Part shown: positions 36,656-46,125 of the stretch, piece by piece
Position numbering within the stretch: the stretch's first letter is position 1
How the letters are laid out: each line of letters starts with the position of its first letter
Source: Chelativorans alearensis
GTDB lineage: Bacteria; Pseudomonadota; Alphaproteobacteria; Rhizobiales; Rhizobiaceae
Assembly: GCF_010993735.1 (NCBI RefSeq)
Contig: NZ_WQNI01000003.1
Coordinates: 1-64,000 of the forward strand
Reading direction: 5' to 3'
Length of the DNA stretch: 64,000 bases
Position numbers and translations under genes: made by a program
The notes under the pieces: model-generated
Databases searched by the model: none
Seen by the model: only the letters and a program-made list of their open reading frames with translations
What the model was told of the DNA's origin: nothing

Positions 36656-37391
36656 GGCGGGCATCCACTTCGAAGATGCGGCCGCGCCGGAGGGCATGCG
36701 GCTTTACGCGGTGGGCGACATCCACGGCCGCCACGACCTGATGTCGGAAATGCATCGCCACATCATGGCCGAGATCATGCAGGACCAGCCGTCCGATTGG
36801 CGCATCGTATACCTGGGCGACTACGTCGACCGCGGCCCCGCAACGCGCCAGGTGCTGGACTTCCTCTCCCATGCCGTCCGGATGGACCCGCGCATTATCA
36901 CGCTTGCGGGAAACCACGACATCGGCCTTCTCGACTTCCTCGCGCAGCCCTCGGAGGGTGGCCTGTTCGCCAACAATGGCGGCGAGGCGACCGCGCGTTC
37001 CTACGGTGTGGAGCTGGATTTTTTTGCGCACGACGCGCTCCTGCGCGGCCACGCGGCCTTGCGGGACGCGATCCCGGATGAGCACCTCATCTTCCTGCGT
37101 GGCCTGAAGCTCTCCGCCACTTTCGGCGATTTCTTCTTCTGCCATGCCGGCATCATGCCGGGCGTGCCGCTTAAGGACCAGTCGCCGGAGGATCTGGTGT
37201 GGATTCGCGGGCGCTTCCACAGCTATACCGGGCTCCATCCGAAGCTGATCGTGCACGGCCATACGCCGGCGCCGGCGCCCGAGATCATGCCCAACCGGGT
37301 GAACCTCGACACCGGCGCCTTCTACACCGGCCGGCTGACGGCGATGATGTTCGAGGGCAGGCGCAAGCGTCTGATGGAAGTAACGGGGTAG
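36645..37391 (+). CDS. Metallophosphoesterase (PP2A-like phosphatase)
   Basis: A 248-residue calcineurin-like phosphatase. Metal-binding motifs are GDIHGRHD, GDYVDRGP, GNHD and HGHTPAP, the serine/threonine protein phosphatase set. The ATG at 36645 overlaps the end of lutC; a later start at MRLYAVGD is possible. Substrate unknown. It converges on a small exported peptide gene with no gap. Confidence 0.92.
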   Translation: MVGEAGIHFEDAAAPEGMRLYAVGDIHGRHDLMSEMHRHIMAEIMQDQPSDWRIVYLGDYVDRGPATRQVLDFLSHAVRMDPRIITLAGNHDIGLLDFLAQPSEGGLFANNGGEATARSYGVELDFFAHDALLRGHAALRDAIPDEHLIFLRGLKLSATFGDFFFCHAGIMPGVPLKDQSPEDLVWIRGRFHSYTGLHPKLIVHGHTPAPAPEIMPNRVNLDTGAFYTGRLTAMMFEGRRKRLMEVTG

Positions 37392-37532
37392 CTATCTGCC
37401 GAAGGTGCTGATGCCGTAGCCGTCCGTCGTCCCGAGGGTGTCGGAGGCCGTTGCCGCATAGATGCCAGCGCCGCTTACCGCCACGGCGGTGATCAACAAA
37501 AGGGAGAGGACAGTGGCGCGCATCAGGCTCAT
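37392..37532 (-). CDS. Small exported or membrane peptide under a SigF-type promoter
   Basis: A 46-residue peptide beginning MSLMRATVLSLLLITAVAVS, one hydrophobic signal or anchor, then a short tail ATASDTLGTTDGYGISTFGR with no Cys. The -10 CGAA of the promoter ends 19 bases before the start, so longer starts (MLERG) would lie upstream of transcription and are rejected. It stands alone and tail-to-tail with the phosphatase gene. I do not recognise it. Confidence 0.68.
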   Translation of the reverse strand: MSLMRATVLSLLLITAVAVSGAGIYAATASDTLGTTDGYGISTFGR

Positions 37533-37550
37533 CTCTTTTTCCGTTCCGCG

Positions 37551-37576
37551 TTCGAGCATAAGGTTCCACCGGTTAC
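37551..37576 (-). promoter_or_regulatory. SigF-type ECF promoter for the 46-residue peptide
   Basis: On the minus strand, GTAACC at 37576-37571, exactly 16 bases, and CGAA at 37554-37551. This is the third exact copy in the window and is correctly placed for the peptide gene. Confidence 0.75.
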
Positions 37577-37765
37577 CATTCGGTTCCCGAAGATTCGGCT
37601 TGCAGAATTGATGAAGGAAGTTCGTTTCGTTGGTGATAGGCCAATTATCGGGCGTGCCGAAAAACGCAAGGTGCGAGGGGAGATGATGCACCGCTTTGCA
37701 CGGGCGCTGTCGCCCTCGGGCAACAGTTTCGTCCCTCCGGTGAAACGCTGAACGGCGGGCGCCCC

Positions 37766-38407
37766 ATGCCGCTGCAAAACCGTGTCGACCCCTTCGGCGC
37801 AATCCATGCGGTGCCCGCCCGCGGCCTTTTCACCGGCAATCGCGGCGTCATCCACGATCCGGCGACCAGGACGCTGTTTTCCCGCCGATGGACTACCAGG
37901 GCCTGGATCGTCTGCGACTGCGCCTTCGGCAACCGGCGGCGCGAGGTGATGGGGAAGAACAGCCGCAGCGGCGGCGCAGGCTGGACCGAACTCTTCTTCC
38001 TCGACGAGGTGACGGCGCTCGCCGCCGGCCACCGGCCATGCTTCTATTGCCGGCACGAACGGGCGCTGAGCTTTGCCCGTTGCTTTGCCGGCGGCGAGGG
38101 ACGGCGGGCGACGGCGCCCGAGATGGATGCCCGGCTGCACAAGGAGCGCCGCGCATCCGGTGGCGCGGTCGTGCCGCTGGAACAAGTGCAACTGCCGGCT
38201 TTGCCGGAGGGAACCATGGTCGAATCGGCAGGCCGCGCCTATGCGCTGCGCGGCGGGCGGCTGCTGCCCTGGGCTTTCACCGGCTACGGTGCGCCCCGCG
38301 GGACGGACCGTCTGTCCGGCCCCTTCACGCTCATCACCCCGCCGGCTACCGCTGCCGCGCTCGCCAGCGGCTATCGTCCCGTCTGGCACGATACGGCGCG
38401 CTCTTGA
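37766..38407 (+). CDS. Conserved hypothetical protein
   Basis: A 213-residue soluble protein. Conserved-looking elements are [20 protein letters not shown], the [20 protein letters not shown] segment with a CxxC that may bind zinc, and the C-terminal [20 protein letters not shown] recall similar uncharacterised alphaproteobacterial proteins, with no function known. It precedes rsmE by 31 bases. Confidence 0.82.
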   Translation: MPLQNRVDPFGAIHAVPARGLFTGNRGVIHDPATRTLFSRRWTTRAWIVCDCAFGNRRREVMGKNSRSGGAGWTELFFLDEVTALAAGHRPCFYCRHERALSFARCFAGGEGRRATAPEMDARLHKERRASGGAVVPLEQVQLPALPEGTMVESAGRAYALRGGRLLPWAFTGYGAPRGTDRLSGPFTLITPPATAAALASGYRPVWHDTARS

Positions 38408-38438
38408 CCGAGCCAGCGCCGCGGCGCATCAAGCGCCC

Positions 38439-39191
38439 ATGCGAGCGAACTACAAGATGCAGCGGCTATACCTCGCCGACGACCTTTCGCCAGGGGCGGA
38501 GGTGGAGACGACGCGCGAGCAGGCGCATTACCTCGCCCATGTCCTGCGCATGCGCGAGGGCGACCACGCGCTTGTCTTTAACGGCCGCGATGGCGAATGG
38601 CTGGCCGAGATCGCTGCCTTGTCGAAAAAGTCGGCGCACCTTGCCGTGCGCGAGCAGACGCGCCCGCAGACGCCGAAGCCCGATCTCCTCTACTGCTTCG
38701 CCCCCTTGAAGCAGGGCCGCCTCGACTATCTGGTGCAGAAGGCGGTGGAGATGGGCGCAGGCCACCTTCAGCCCGTCCTCACCCAGCACACGCAGGTGCC
38801 CAAGCTCGGCCTGCCACGCCTCCAAGCGAACGTGATGGAGGCCGCAGAGCAATGCGGCGTCCTCTCGATTCCCGTCGTATGCGAGCCGATCAAGCTCGAC
38901 CGCCTTCTCACCGACTGGGAGGAGGGGAGGTGCCTTGTCTTTTGCGACGAGGACGCCCCCACCAACAACCCGCTGGAAGCGCTCACGGCGCTGCGGAATG
39001 CCAAGCTCGGCCTGCTCGTCGGCCCCGAAGGCGGCTTCTCCGAGGCGGAGCGCAAGACGCTGCGCGCGCTGCCGTTCGTGGTGCCGATTCCGCTTGGCCC
39101 CCGCATCCTGCGCGCCGACACCGCGGCGGTGGCGGCGCTCGCCCTCATCCAGGCGGCCGCGGGCGATTGGCGCGACATGGTGACCGCTTGA
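38439..39191 (+). CDS. rsmE: 16S rRNA m3U1498 methyltransferase
   Basis: A 250-residue SPOUT methyltransferase, with an N-terminal PUA-like domain ([20 protein letters not shown]) and the C-terminal knot [11 protein letters not shown] ... [16 protein letters not shown]. It modifies U1498 of 16S rRNA. The start at 38439 ([12 protein letters not shown]) fits the family length; the longer frame overlaps the upstream gene. Confidence 0.95.
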   Translation: MRANYKMQRLYLADDLSPGAEVETTREQAHYLAHVLRMREGDHALVFNGRDGEWLAEIAALSKKSAHLAVREQTRPQTPKPDLLYCFAPLKQGRLDYLVQKAVEMGAGHLQPVLTQHTQVPKLGLPRLQANVMEAAEQCGVLSIPVVCEPIKLDRLLTDWEEGRCLVFCDEDAPTNNPLEALTALRNAKLGLLVGPEGGFSEAERKTLRALPFVVPIPLGPRILRADTAAVAALALIQAAAGDWRDMVTA

Positions 39192-39273
39192 GGAGGTCTT
39201 CAGAACTTTTTGCTTGCTTGCCGATTGCGACTTGGTCAATCAGGCTGTGCTTCTGAACAGGCCGGAGGAGAGA

Positions 39274-40647
39274 ATGGCGCGCGACACGACCGACAACCGG
39301 CCGATCGGAGCAATCGATGAACTGGTCGGCTATCTCGCCGCCGGCTCGAAGCCGAAGGACGCCTGGCGCATCGGCACCGAGCACGAGAAGTTTCCCTTCT
39401 ATGTCGATGGCAACCAGCCTGTTCCCTATGAGGGCCCGCGCGGCATCCGTGCGCTGCTCGAGGGCATGCAGAAAACGCTCGGCTGGGACCCGATCGAGGA
39501 TGCGGGGCATATCATCGGCCTTGTCGAGCCGACGGGGCAGGGCGCCATCTCGCTGGAACCCGGCGGCCAGTTCGAGCTTTCCGGCGCGGCGCTTGAGACC
39601 ATCCACCAGACTTGCCGCGAGGGCAACGCCCACCTGGCACAGTTGCGCGAGATCGCAGAACCCCTGGGCATCCGCTTCCTCGGCCTTGGCGCCAGCCCCA
39701 AGTGGCGACTTTCGGACACGCCGAAGATGCCGAAATCGCGCTACGACATCATGACCGCCTATATGCCCAAGGTGGGCACCCACGGCCTCGACATGATGTA
39801 CCGCACCTGCACGATCCAGGTGAACCTCGACTTTGCGTCGGAAGCCGACATGCGCCGCAAGATGCAGGTGTCGACCCGGCTGCAGCCGCTTTCTACCGCG
39901 CTCTTTGCCAACTCCCCCTTCACCGACGGCGGGCTGAACGGCTTCCAGTCCTGGCGCGCCGAGATCTGGCGCGACACCGACAATCAGCGCTCGGGCCTTC
40001 TGCCGTTCGTTTTCAATCGGGATTTCGGCTTTGCCGACTATGTGGAGTGGGCGCTCGACGTGCCCATGTATTTCGTCATTCGCGATGGCCGCTACCACGA
40101 CTGCACCCACGTCACCTTCCGCCAGTTCATGGATGGCGCGCTGCGCAAGACCGTGCCCGACGGCATGCCCACCATGGGCGACTGGGCGAACCACCTGTCG
40201 ACCCTTTTTCCCGACGTGCGGCTGAAGCGCTTCCTGGAGATGCGCGGCGCCGATGGCGGCCCGTGGCGCCGCATCTGCGCCTTGCCGGCGTTCTGGGTCG
40301 GGCTTCTCTACGACGATGCCGCGCTCGACGCGGCCGAAGACCTCACCAAGGGCTGGAGCTTCGAGGAAGTCCAGGCGATGCGCGACGCCGTGCCCGTGGA
40401 GGGGCTGGCGAACCGGTTCCGCAACCACGAGCTGCGCGAGACGGCGCGCGAGGTGCTCGCAATCTCCCGCATGGGCCTGAAGCACCGCGCCCGGAGAAAC
40501 CACGAAGGCTATGACGAGACCGATTTCCTGAACCCGCTCGACGAAGTGGTCGCCCGCGGCACCACCAGCGCGCAGGAGATGGTGACGGCCTATCACACGC
40601 GCTGGGGCGGCTCCATCGAACCGGTTTTCCTGGAGCATGCGTATTAG
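39274..40647 (+). CDS. gshA: Glutamate-cysteine ligase (plant type)
   Basis: A 457-residue enzyme making gamma-glutamylcysteine, the first step of glutathione synthesis. The start at 39274 has GGAGGAGAGA just upstream. Motifs are IGTEHEKF, GQGAISLEPGGQFELSG and MMYRTCTIQVNLDF, typical of the class shared by alphaproteobacteria and plants. Glutathione supply would support the metal-handling genes in the window. Confidence 0.95.
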   Translation: MARDTTDNRPIGAIDELVGYLAAGSKPKDAWRIGTEHEKFPFYVDGNQPVPYEGPRGIRALLEGMQKTLGWDPIEDAGHIIGLVEPTGQGAISLEPGGQFELSGAALETIHQTCREGNAHLAQLREIAEPLGIRFLGLGASPKWRLSDTPKMPKSRYDIMTAYMPKVGTHGLDMMYRTCTIQVNLDFASEADMRRKMQVSTRLQPLSTALFANSPFTDGGLNGFQSWRAEIWRDTDNQRSGLLPFVFNRDFGFADYVEWALDVPMYFVIRDGRYHDCTHVTFRQFMDGALRKTVPDGMPTMGDWANHLSTLFPDVRLKRFLEMRGADGGPWRRICALPAFWVGLLYDDAALDAAEDLTKGWSFEEVQAMRDAVPVEGLANRFRNHELRETAREVLAISRMGLKHRARRNHEGYDETDFLNPLDEVVARGTTSAQEMVTAYHTRWGGSIEPVFLEHAY

Positions 40648-40702
40648 GGCCGACGCGCGGGGGGCAACCTTGCGACAATTCGCATCCGCAGTCCCGCGTT
40701 CA

Positions 40703-40731
40703 TTGACTTTCGCAAACGCGCTTCTTATAAG
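40703..40731 (+). promoter_or_regulatory. Sigma-70 promoter of rpmH-rnpA
   Basis: TTGACT at 40703-40708, a 17-base spacer and TATAAG at 40726-40731, an excellent housekeeping promoter. rpmH starts 115 bases downstream. Confidence 0.8.
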
Positions 40732-40845
40732 CCCGGCACGTTCGGGCTGACCGTCCGGCGGATGCTCTTGTGCGCCCGGCGGTCCGAAACGCTCCTGTTC
40801 ATCGAGACAGAATGAAGAAGGGCCGCACGCCGCGGTATTAAATAA

Positions 40846-40980
40846 ATGAAGCGCACCTACCAGCCCTCCAAACTCGTCCGCAAGCGCCGGCACGGTTTCC
40901 GTGCCCGCATGGCCACCAAGGGCGGCCGCCGCGTCATCGCCGCGCGCCGCAACCGTGGCCGCTCGCGGCTTTCGGCCTAA
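40846..40980 (+). CDS. rpmH: 50S ribosomal protein L34
   Basis: A 44-residue Arg/Lys-rich protein: [18 protein letters not shown], then [20 protein letters not shown] and RSRLSA. Length and sequence are those of L34. It is followed at once by rnpA, as in most bacteria. Confidence 0.98.
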   Translation: MKRTYQPSKLVRKRRHGFRARMATKGGRRVIAARRNRGRSRLSA

Positions 40981-41003
40981 GTGGCGGGTTCAGGGCCTCG
41001 GCA

Positions 41004-41366
41004 TTGTCCGGCCAGGCGCGGAGCGGGTATCCCGCGCGCCTCAAAAAGCGCGCCGAGTTCCTGGCGGTCCGTCGCGGGACGAAGCGGCGCGGCCCTCTTT
41101 TCCTGCTCGAGGTTCTGGAGCGTGGCGACGACCAGCCGCCGCGTCTCGGCATCACCGTGACGAAGAAGGCCGGCAACGCCGTGGAGCGCAACCGCATCCG
41201 CCGCCGCCTGCGCGAGGCGGTCCGCATCCACGCTGCCGATGAAATGGCGCCGGGCACCGACTATGTGATCGTGGGAAGGCGCGAGATACTGGATGCGCCC
41301 TTCGTGGCGCTGAAGGAAGAGCTTTCCCGCCGCATTCGTGGCAAGAAACCCGTGCACGCGGGCTAA
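41004..41366 (+). CDS. rnpA: Ribonuclease P protein component
   Basis: A protein of about 120 residues beginning at a TTG ([20 protein letters not shown]), with the RNase P signature [13 protein letters not shown]. It assists the catalytic RNA in trimming pre-tRNA. The exact start is uncertain; no ATG lies before the domain. Confidence 0.93.
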   Translation: MSGQARSGYPARLKKRAEFLAVRRGTKRRGPLFLLEVLERGDDQPPRLGITVTKKAGNAVERNRIRRRLREAVRIHAADEMAPGTDYVIVGRREILDAPFVALKEELSRRIRGKKPVHAG

Positions 41367-41374
41367 GGACACCC

Positions 41375-43192
41375 ATGGACAACAATCGCAACCTCCTCAT
41401 CACGATCGCGCTGTCGGTGGTCATCCTGACCGTGTGGCAGGTGTTCTACATGAACCCGCGCATCGAAGAGCAGCGTGAGGCCGCGCGCATCGAGGCCGAG
41501 CAGCGAACAGGGGAGGAAGCGCCCGCGCCGGGCGCCGGCGGCGCGCCGGCGGACATTCCTTCGACCGGCGACGCGACGTCCATTCCCGGTACTTCCACGC
41601 AAGCCGGCAGTGCCGCCTCACGCGAGGCCGCCGTCGCCGCGAGCGAGCGCGTGCGCATCGACACGCCGCGTCTGTCGGGCTCCATCAACCTCACCGGCGC
41701 CCGCCTCGACGATCTCCTTCTGAAGGACTACCGCGTCACGGTGAAGCGGGATTCTCCCAACATCGAGCTCCTCAACCCGTCGGGCGGCCCCGACGGCTAC
41801 TATGTCGAGACCGGGTATGTGAGCAATGCCGAGACCGGCGACCTGCCGGGGCCGGATACGGTCTGGCGCCTCGCGGAGGGCGAGGTGCTGACCCCGGAAA
41901 GCCCGGTGACGCTGACCTACACCAACGACAGGGGGCTGACCTTTACGCGTATCATCGAGGTGGACGAGAACTACATGTTCACTGTCTCCGACACGGTGGA
42001 GAACGCGTCGGGGGCACCGGTCGCGCTGCGCAGCTACGGCCGTACCACGCGCATCGGCAAGCCCGAGACCACCGGCATCTATATCCTTCACGAAGGCCTG
42101 ATCGGCGTGACGGGTGAGGAGGGCCTCCAGGAGATCGATTATTCGGAAGTCGAGGAAGAGAACATCAAGCCCGGAAAATCCTCCGATGGCTGGCTCGGCA
42201 TCACCGACAAGTACTGGGCGGTGACGATGGTGCCGCGCGCCGGCACCGAATTCCAGCCGCGCTTTTACTATTCCGAGGACAACGGCCCGCGCTACCAGGC
42301 CGACTTTCTCTCCGACGAGCTGACAGTCGCCGACGGCGCCACTGTCGATACCGAGACGCTGATCTTCGCCGGCGCCAAGGAGGTCGGTGTCGTCGATGCC
42401 TACGAGACCGAGCGCGACATCCGCCAGTTCGAGCTTCTGATCGATTGGGGCTGGTTCTACTTCATCACCAAGCCGATGTTCTATCTCATCGACTGGTTCT
42501 TCAAGCTGCTCGGAAATTTCGGCCTGTCGATCCTCGCCACCACCGTCGCCGTGAAGCTCGTCTTCTTCCCGCTCGCCAACAAGTCCTACAAGTCCATGGC
42601 GAACATGAAGAAGATGCAGCCCGCCATGCTGGAAATCCGCGAGAAATACGCGGACGACAAGATGAAGCAGCAGCAGGCGATGATGGAGCTCTACAAGAAG
42701 GAGAAGATCAATCCGATCGCCGGCTGCTGGCCGATCCTTTTGCAGATCCCGGTCTTCTTCGCACTCTACAAGGTGCTCTACGTCACCATCGAGATGCGCC
42801 ACGCGCCCTTCTTCGGCTGGATCCAGGACCTTTCGGCACCAGACCCGACGTCGCTCTTCAATCTGTTCGGTCTTCTGCCCTACGACGTGCCCTCTTTCCT
42901 GATGATCGGCGTGTGGCCGCTCATCATGGGCATCACCATGTTCCTGCAGATGCGCATGAACCCGACGCCGCCCGACCCGACCCAGGCCATGATCTTCACC
43001 TGGATGCCGGTGGTCTTCACCTTCATGCTGGCGACCTTCCCGGCCGGCCTCGTCATCTACTGGGCCTGGAATAACTTCCTGTCCATCGTCCAGCAGGGCG
43101 TGATCATGAAGCGCCAGGGCGCCAAGATCGAGCTGTGGGACAATCTGATGGCCTTGTTCAAGAGGAAGAAGAACCCGAATCCGGCCGAATAA
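41375..43192 (+). CDS. yidC: Membrane protein insertase YidC
   Basis: A 605-residue insertase. An N-terminal helix (LLITIALSVVILTVWQVFYM), an Ala/Gly-rich linker and a large periplasmic beta domain precede five membrane helices, with LLGNFGLSILATTVAVKLVF and NPIAGCWPILLQIPVFFALY. It inserts membrane proteins with or without SecYEG. It lies 8 bases after rnpA. Confidence 0.97.
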   Translation: MDNNRNLLITIALSVVILTVWQVFYMNPRIEEQREAARIEAEQRTGEEAPAPGAGGAPADIPSTGDATSIPGTSTQAGSAASREAAVAASERVRIDTPRLSGSINLTGARLDDLLLKDYRVTVKRDSPNIELLNPSGGPDGYYVETGYVSNAETGDLPGPDTVWRLAEGEVLTPESPVTLTYTNDRGLTFTRIIEVDENYMFTVSDTVENASGAPVALRSYGRTTRIGKPETTGIYILHEGLIGVTGEEGLQEIDYSEVEEENIKPGKSSDGWLGITDKYWAVTMVPRAGTEFQPRFYYSEDNGPRYQADFLSDELTVADGATVDTETLIFAGAKEVGVVDAYETERDIRQFELLIDWGWFYFITKPMFYLIDWFFKLLGNFGLSILATTVAVKLVFFPLANKSYKSMANMKKMQPAMLEIREKYADDKMKQQQAMMELYKKEKINPIAGCWPILLQIPVFFALYKVLYVTIEMRHAPFFGWIQDLSAPDPTSLFNLFGLLPYDVPSFLMIGVWPLIMGITMFLQMRMNPTPPDPTQAMIFTWMPVVFTFMLATFPAGLVIYWAWNNFLSIVQQGVIMKRQGAKIELWDNLMALFKRKKNPNPAE

Positions 43193-43214
43193 GGCCACCG
43201 GCCGCTCTATCTCC

Positions 43215-43244
43215 AGAGGCTCCGCAAGCGCGGAGCCTCTTTTC
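43215..43244 (+). terminator. Terminator after yidC
   Basis: The stem AGAGGCTCCG / CGGAGCCTCT with a 6-base loop, followed by TTTCATTT. It ends rpmH-rnpA-yidC and also faces the converging tetR gene. Confidence 0.85.
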
Positions 43245-43247
43245 ATT

Positions 43248-43886
43248 TCAGCCGAGCGCCGCCGCGATCTCGCGCATCGCCATAGCCTTATATGCCTCCA
43301 CCACCGCCCGCCCTTCCTCTCTGTCGAGGGTAATGGCAAGGCGCATGGCCGCTTCCCCGAGGTGCATGATAAGGAAGGCGCTCACCTCCACGTCCTTTGC
43401 GCGCTTGTCCGGCCTCGCGCGTAGCATCGCCGCCGCCAGCATCGCGCCGATCGCCCGCGCCTCGCGCAGCTCCATTTCGCTCAAGGCCTTGTCGGCCTGA
43501 ATGCCCGACCAGATGTCGCGCATGACGGGCTCGGCGAGGAAAAGCGCATAGTACGTGTCGATCAGGCGGCCGAAGGCGCCGAGCAGGCCGTCGACCGTGC
43601 GCACCCCTTCGAGTGCCTCGGCAATGCAGTGCCGGTTCCCCTCGTTGTAGCGCTCCGCCAGCGTGCGGATGACCGCCGCCTTGTCCGGAAAGTACTGGTA
43701 GAGCGAGCCGATGGATATGCCGGCGCGCGCCGCCACCTCGCTCATCTTCATGGCGTCGCTGCCGGCTTCCTCAATCAGATCCGCCGCCACCGCCAATATG
43801 CGCTCGACGCGCTCGCGGCTGCGCTTCTGGCTCGGGCTGCGCCCGGCCTTTGCGGCTGCTCCGTCGATCATCGGTTCAGTCTCCAT
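43248..43886 (-). CDS. TetR-family regulator
   Basis: A 212-residue regulator with the N-terminal helix-turn-helix (MSEVAARAGISIGSLYQYFP) and a ligand-binding C-terminal domain. It is divergent from an NmrA-like reductase gene, with a concentric inverted repeat between them that is probably its operator. Confidence 0.9.
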   Translation of the reverse strand: METEPMIDGAAAKAGRSPSQKRSRERVERILAVAADLIEEAGSDAMKMSEVAARAGISIGSLYQYFPDKAAVIRTLAERYNEGNRHCIAEALEGVRTVDGLLGAFGRLIDTYYALFLAEPVMRDIWSGIQADKALSEMELREARAIGAMLAAAMLRARPDKRAKDVEVSAFLIMHLGEAAMRLAITLDREEGRAVVEAYKAMAMREIAAALG

Positions 43887-43919
43887 CTCGCGCCCTCATG
43901 ATTCGGTGTTGACATTCAT

Positions 43920-43965
43920 AATATGAGGATTTATCACATTAGCAAATGTGAGGATTACTCATATT
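43920..43965. promoter_or_regulatory. Concentric inverted repeat, probable TetR operator
   Basis: The outer arms AATATGAG (43920-43927) and CTCATATT (43958-43965) and inner arms CACATT (43935-43940) and AATGTG (43945-43950) share one centre. It lies between the divergent tetR and reductase starts. Confidence 0.7.
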
Positions 43966-43988
43966 TTAACAACGAGAGGAGTACGAAG

Positions 43989-44846
43989 ATGTCCAACGAC
44001 CGAGCCAGCGCAGAAACCATTCTCATTACTGGCGGCACCGGAAAGACCGGGCGTCGCCTTGCCAAGCGCCTGACGAGCCACGGCGTGCCCGTGCGCATCG
44101 GCTCGCGCAGCGCCGACATTCCTTTTGACTGGGAAGACCGGTCGACCTGGGACGGCGCGCTTGACGGCGTGAGCGCGGCCTATCTTTCCTACTATCCGGA
44201 CCTCGCGCTGCCAGGGGCGGCCGAAACCGTCGAAGCCTTCGCCCTTAGGGCGCTGGAGAAGGGGGTAAGACGCCTCGTGCTCCTGTCCGGGCGCGGCGAG
44301 GAGGGCGCCGAGAAGGCCGAGAAGCTCCTCGAGGCCACGGGCGCCGACTGGACCGTGCTGCGCGCCGCCTGGTTCGCGCAGAATTTCAGCGAGAACTACA
44401 TGATCGACGGCATTCTGGAAGGGGAACTGGTCTTGCCGGTGGGCGACGTCGGGGAGCCCTTCATCGATGCCGACGATATCGCCGACATCGCCTTTGCCTG
44501 CTTCACCGAGCCCGGCCACATCGGCACGCTCTACGAATTGACCGGCCCGCGCCTTCTGACCTTCGCCGAAGCCGTCGGCGAGATCGCCGCCGCCACCGGG
44601 CGCGACATCCGCTTCAGGCGCGTCACCATTGACGAGTTCGTCGCCGCCCTGCACGAACAGCAGGTGCCACAACCCTTCATCGATCTGATGATCGAACTCT
44701 TCACCCAGGTGCTCGACGGGCGCAACGAACGTCTGGCCGACGGCGTCCAGCGGGCGCTCGGCCGCGCGCCGCGCGACTTCGCCGATTATGTGCGGCGCAC
44801 GGCGGCAAGCGGTGTGTGGGACGCGCAGGCGCCTGCCGCTTCATAG
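43989..44846 (+). CDS. NmrA-like NAD(P)-binding oxidoreductase
   Basis: A 285-residue protein starting MSNDRASAETILITGGTGKT, with the Rossmann motif GGTGKTGRRLAKRL; GAGAGGAG lies 8 bases upstream. Family members are atypical SDR enzymes or redox sensors that bind NAD(P). It is probably controlled by the divergent TetR protein and co-transcribed with the DUF1772 gene. Confidence 0.88.
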   Translation: MSNDRASAETILITGGTGKTGRRLAKRLTSHGVPVRIGSRSADIPFDWEDRSTWDGALDGVSAAYLSYYPDLALPGAAETVEAFALRALEKGVRRLVLLSGRGEEGAEKAEKLLEATGADWTVLRAAWFAQNFSENYMIDGILEGELVLPVGDVGEPFIDADDIADIAFACFTEPGHIGTLYELTGPRLLTFAEAVGEIAAATGRDIRFRRVTIDEFVAALHEQQVPQPFIDLMIELFTQVLDGRNERLADGVQRALGRAPRDFADYVRRTAASGVWDAQAPAAS

Positions 44847-44878
44847 TCGCTGGAGCCTGCAAGAGAGGAACCGCCATC

Positions 44879-45367
44879 ATGTCCGAACGCATCGCCTTCA
44901 TCCTCACCTTTTTCGCCGCTATCGGCGCCGGCCTCATGGCCGGCCTCTTCTTCACCTTCTCCACTTTCGCCATGCAGGCGCTTGGCCGGATTCCGGCGGA
45001 CGCCGGCATCCGCGCCATGCAGGAAATCAACGTGACCATACAGAACCCGCTGTTCTTCGTGGTCTTCTTCGGCACGCCGTTGCTCGGGCTGGTGCTCGGC
45101 GTCCTCGCGGTCGCCGGCTGGAACGGCGCAAGCTCGGCCTTCATGCTCGCCGGTGCCGTCCTTTATGTCGTCGGCACGTTTCTCGTCACCGTCGTCTTCA
45201 ACGTGCCGATGAACGATACGCTGGCGTCCCTCGATCCGGCGAGCGGAGCCGGCGCCGACTACTGGCGGCAATATCTCGCCCGCTGGACCGCGTGGAACCA
45301 CGTGCGCACGGCCACCTCCCTGGCTGCGCTCGCCTGCTTCATCGCCGCCTTGAGCATCAAGACCTGA
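44879..45367 (+). CDS. DUF1772 (anthrone oxygenase-like) membrane protein
   Basis: A 162-residue membrane protein with four hydrophobic helices: ILTFFAAIGAGLMAGLFFTF, then LFFVVFFGTPLLGLVLGVL and later helices, with NVPMNDTL and RWTAWNHVRT. It matches DUF1772. It lies 32 bases after the reductase gene, likely the same operon; function is unclear. Confidence 0.86.
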   Translation: MSERIAFILTFFAAIGAGLMAGLFFTFSTFAMQALGRIPADAGIRAMQEINVTIQNPLFFVVFFGTPLLGLVLGVLAVAGWNGASSAFMLAGAVLYVVGTFLVTVVFNVPMNDTLASLDPASGAGADYWRQYLARWTAWNHVRTATSLAALACFIAALSIKT

Positions 45368-45486
45368 CCAGGGGATATCGCGGCGGACGCTTTGTCCGCC
45401 GCGGTCCGTGCGGTATATAGAAACTGTTCTGTTGAGGAGACCGCCCGCGACAGTCGTTCCGTTTGTCATCGATCGTGGAGACCCTC

Positions 45487-46125
45487 ATGCACGGACCCAA
45501 GCCCGAGATCAAACACCCGATTTTCCTGCACCCGCGCGTCGGTTTCCTCAAACCTCTCGTCGACAAGCCCAACATCGAGATCGGCGAGTACACGTACTAC
45601 GACGACCCCGACGGGCCGGACCTCTTCGCCGAGAAATGTGTGCTGCACCACTATGAATTCATCGGCGACAAGCTCATCATCGGCCGCTTCTGCGCCATCG
45701 CCGAGGGCGCCCGCTTCATCATGAACGGTGCAAACCACGTGCTGTCGGGCTTCTCGACCTATCCCTTCAACATCTTCGGCCACGGGTGGGAGGAAGGCTT
45801 CGATGTCGAGAGCTGGCGCCGCGAGGTGCGCGGCGATACCGTGGTCGGCAACGATGTGTGGATCGGCATGGAGGCCGTCATCATGCCTGGTGTGAAGATT
45901 GGCGACGGTGCAATCATCGCTGGGCGTTCTGTCGTAACCCATGATGTGCCGCCCTATGCGGTGGCAGCCGGCAACGCGGCCCAGGTGGTGAAGATGCGCT
46001 TCGATGAACTGACTGTACGCCGCCTGCTCGACATCGCCTGGTGGAACTGGCCGGCCGACAAGATCACCCGCAATCTCGACGCCATCCGCGGCAACAATCT
46101 GGCGAAGCTGGAGGCGGCGGCGTGA
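45487..46125 (+). CDS. Vat/CatB-like xenobiotic acetyltransferase
   Basis: A 212-residue left-handed beta-helix acetyltransferase. It has [37 protein letters not shown] with the catalytic His, and hexapeptide repeats ([20 protein letters not shown]). Relatives acetylate streptogramins or chloramphenicol, but most chromosomal ones have unknown substrates. The ATG at 45487 has GTGGAGA upstream. It overlaps engB by 4 bases. Confidence 0.86.
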   Translation: MHGPKPEIKHPIFLHPRVGFLKPLVDKPNIEIGEYTYYDDPDGPDLFAEKCVLHHYEFIGDKLIIGRFCAIAEGARFIMNGANHVLSGFSTYPFNIFGHGWEEGFDVESWRREVRGDTVVGNDVWIGMEAVIMPGVKIGDGAIIAGRSVVTHDVPPYAVAAGNAAQVVKMRFDELTVRRLLDIAWWNWPADKITRNLDAIRGNNLAKLEAAA

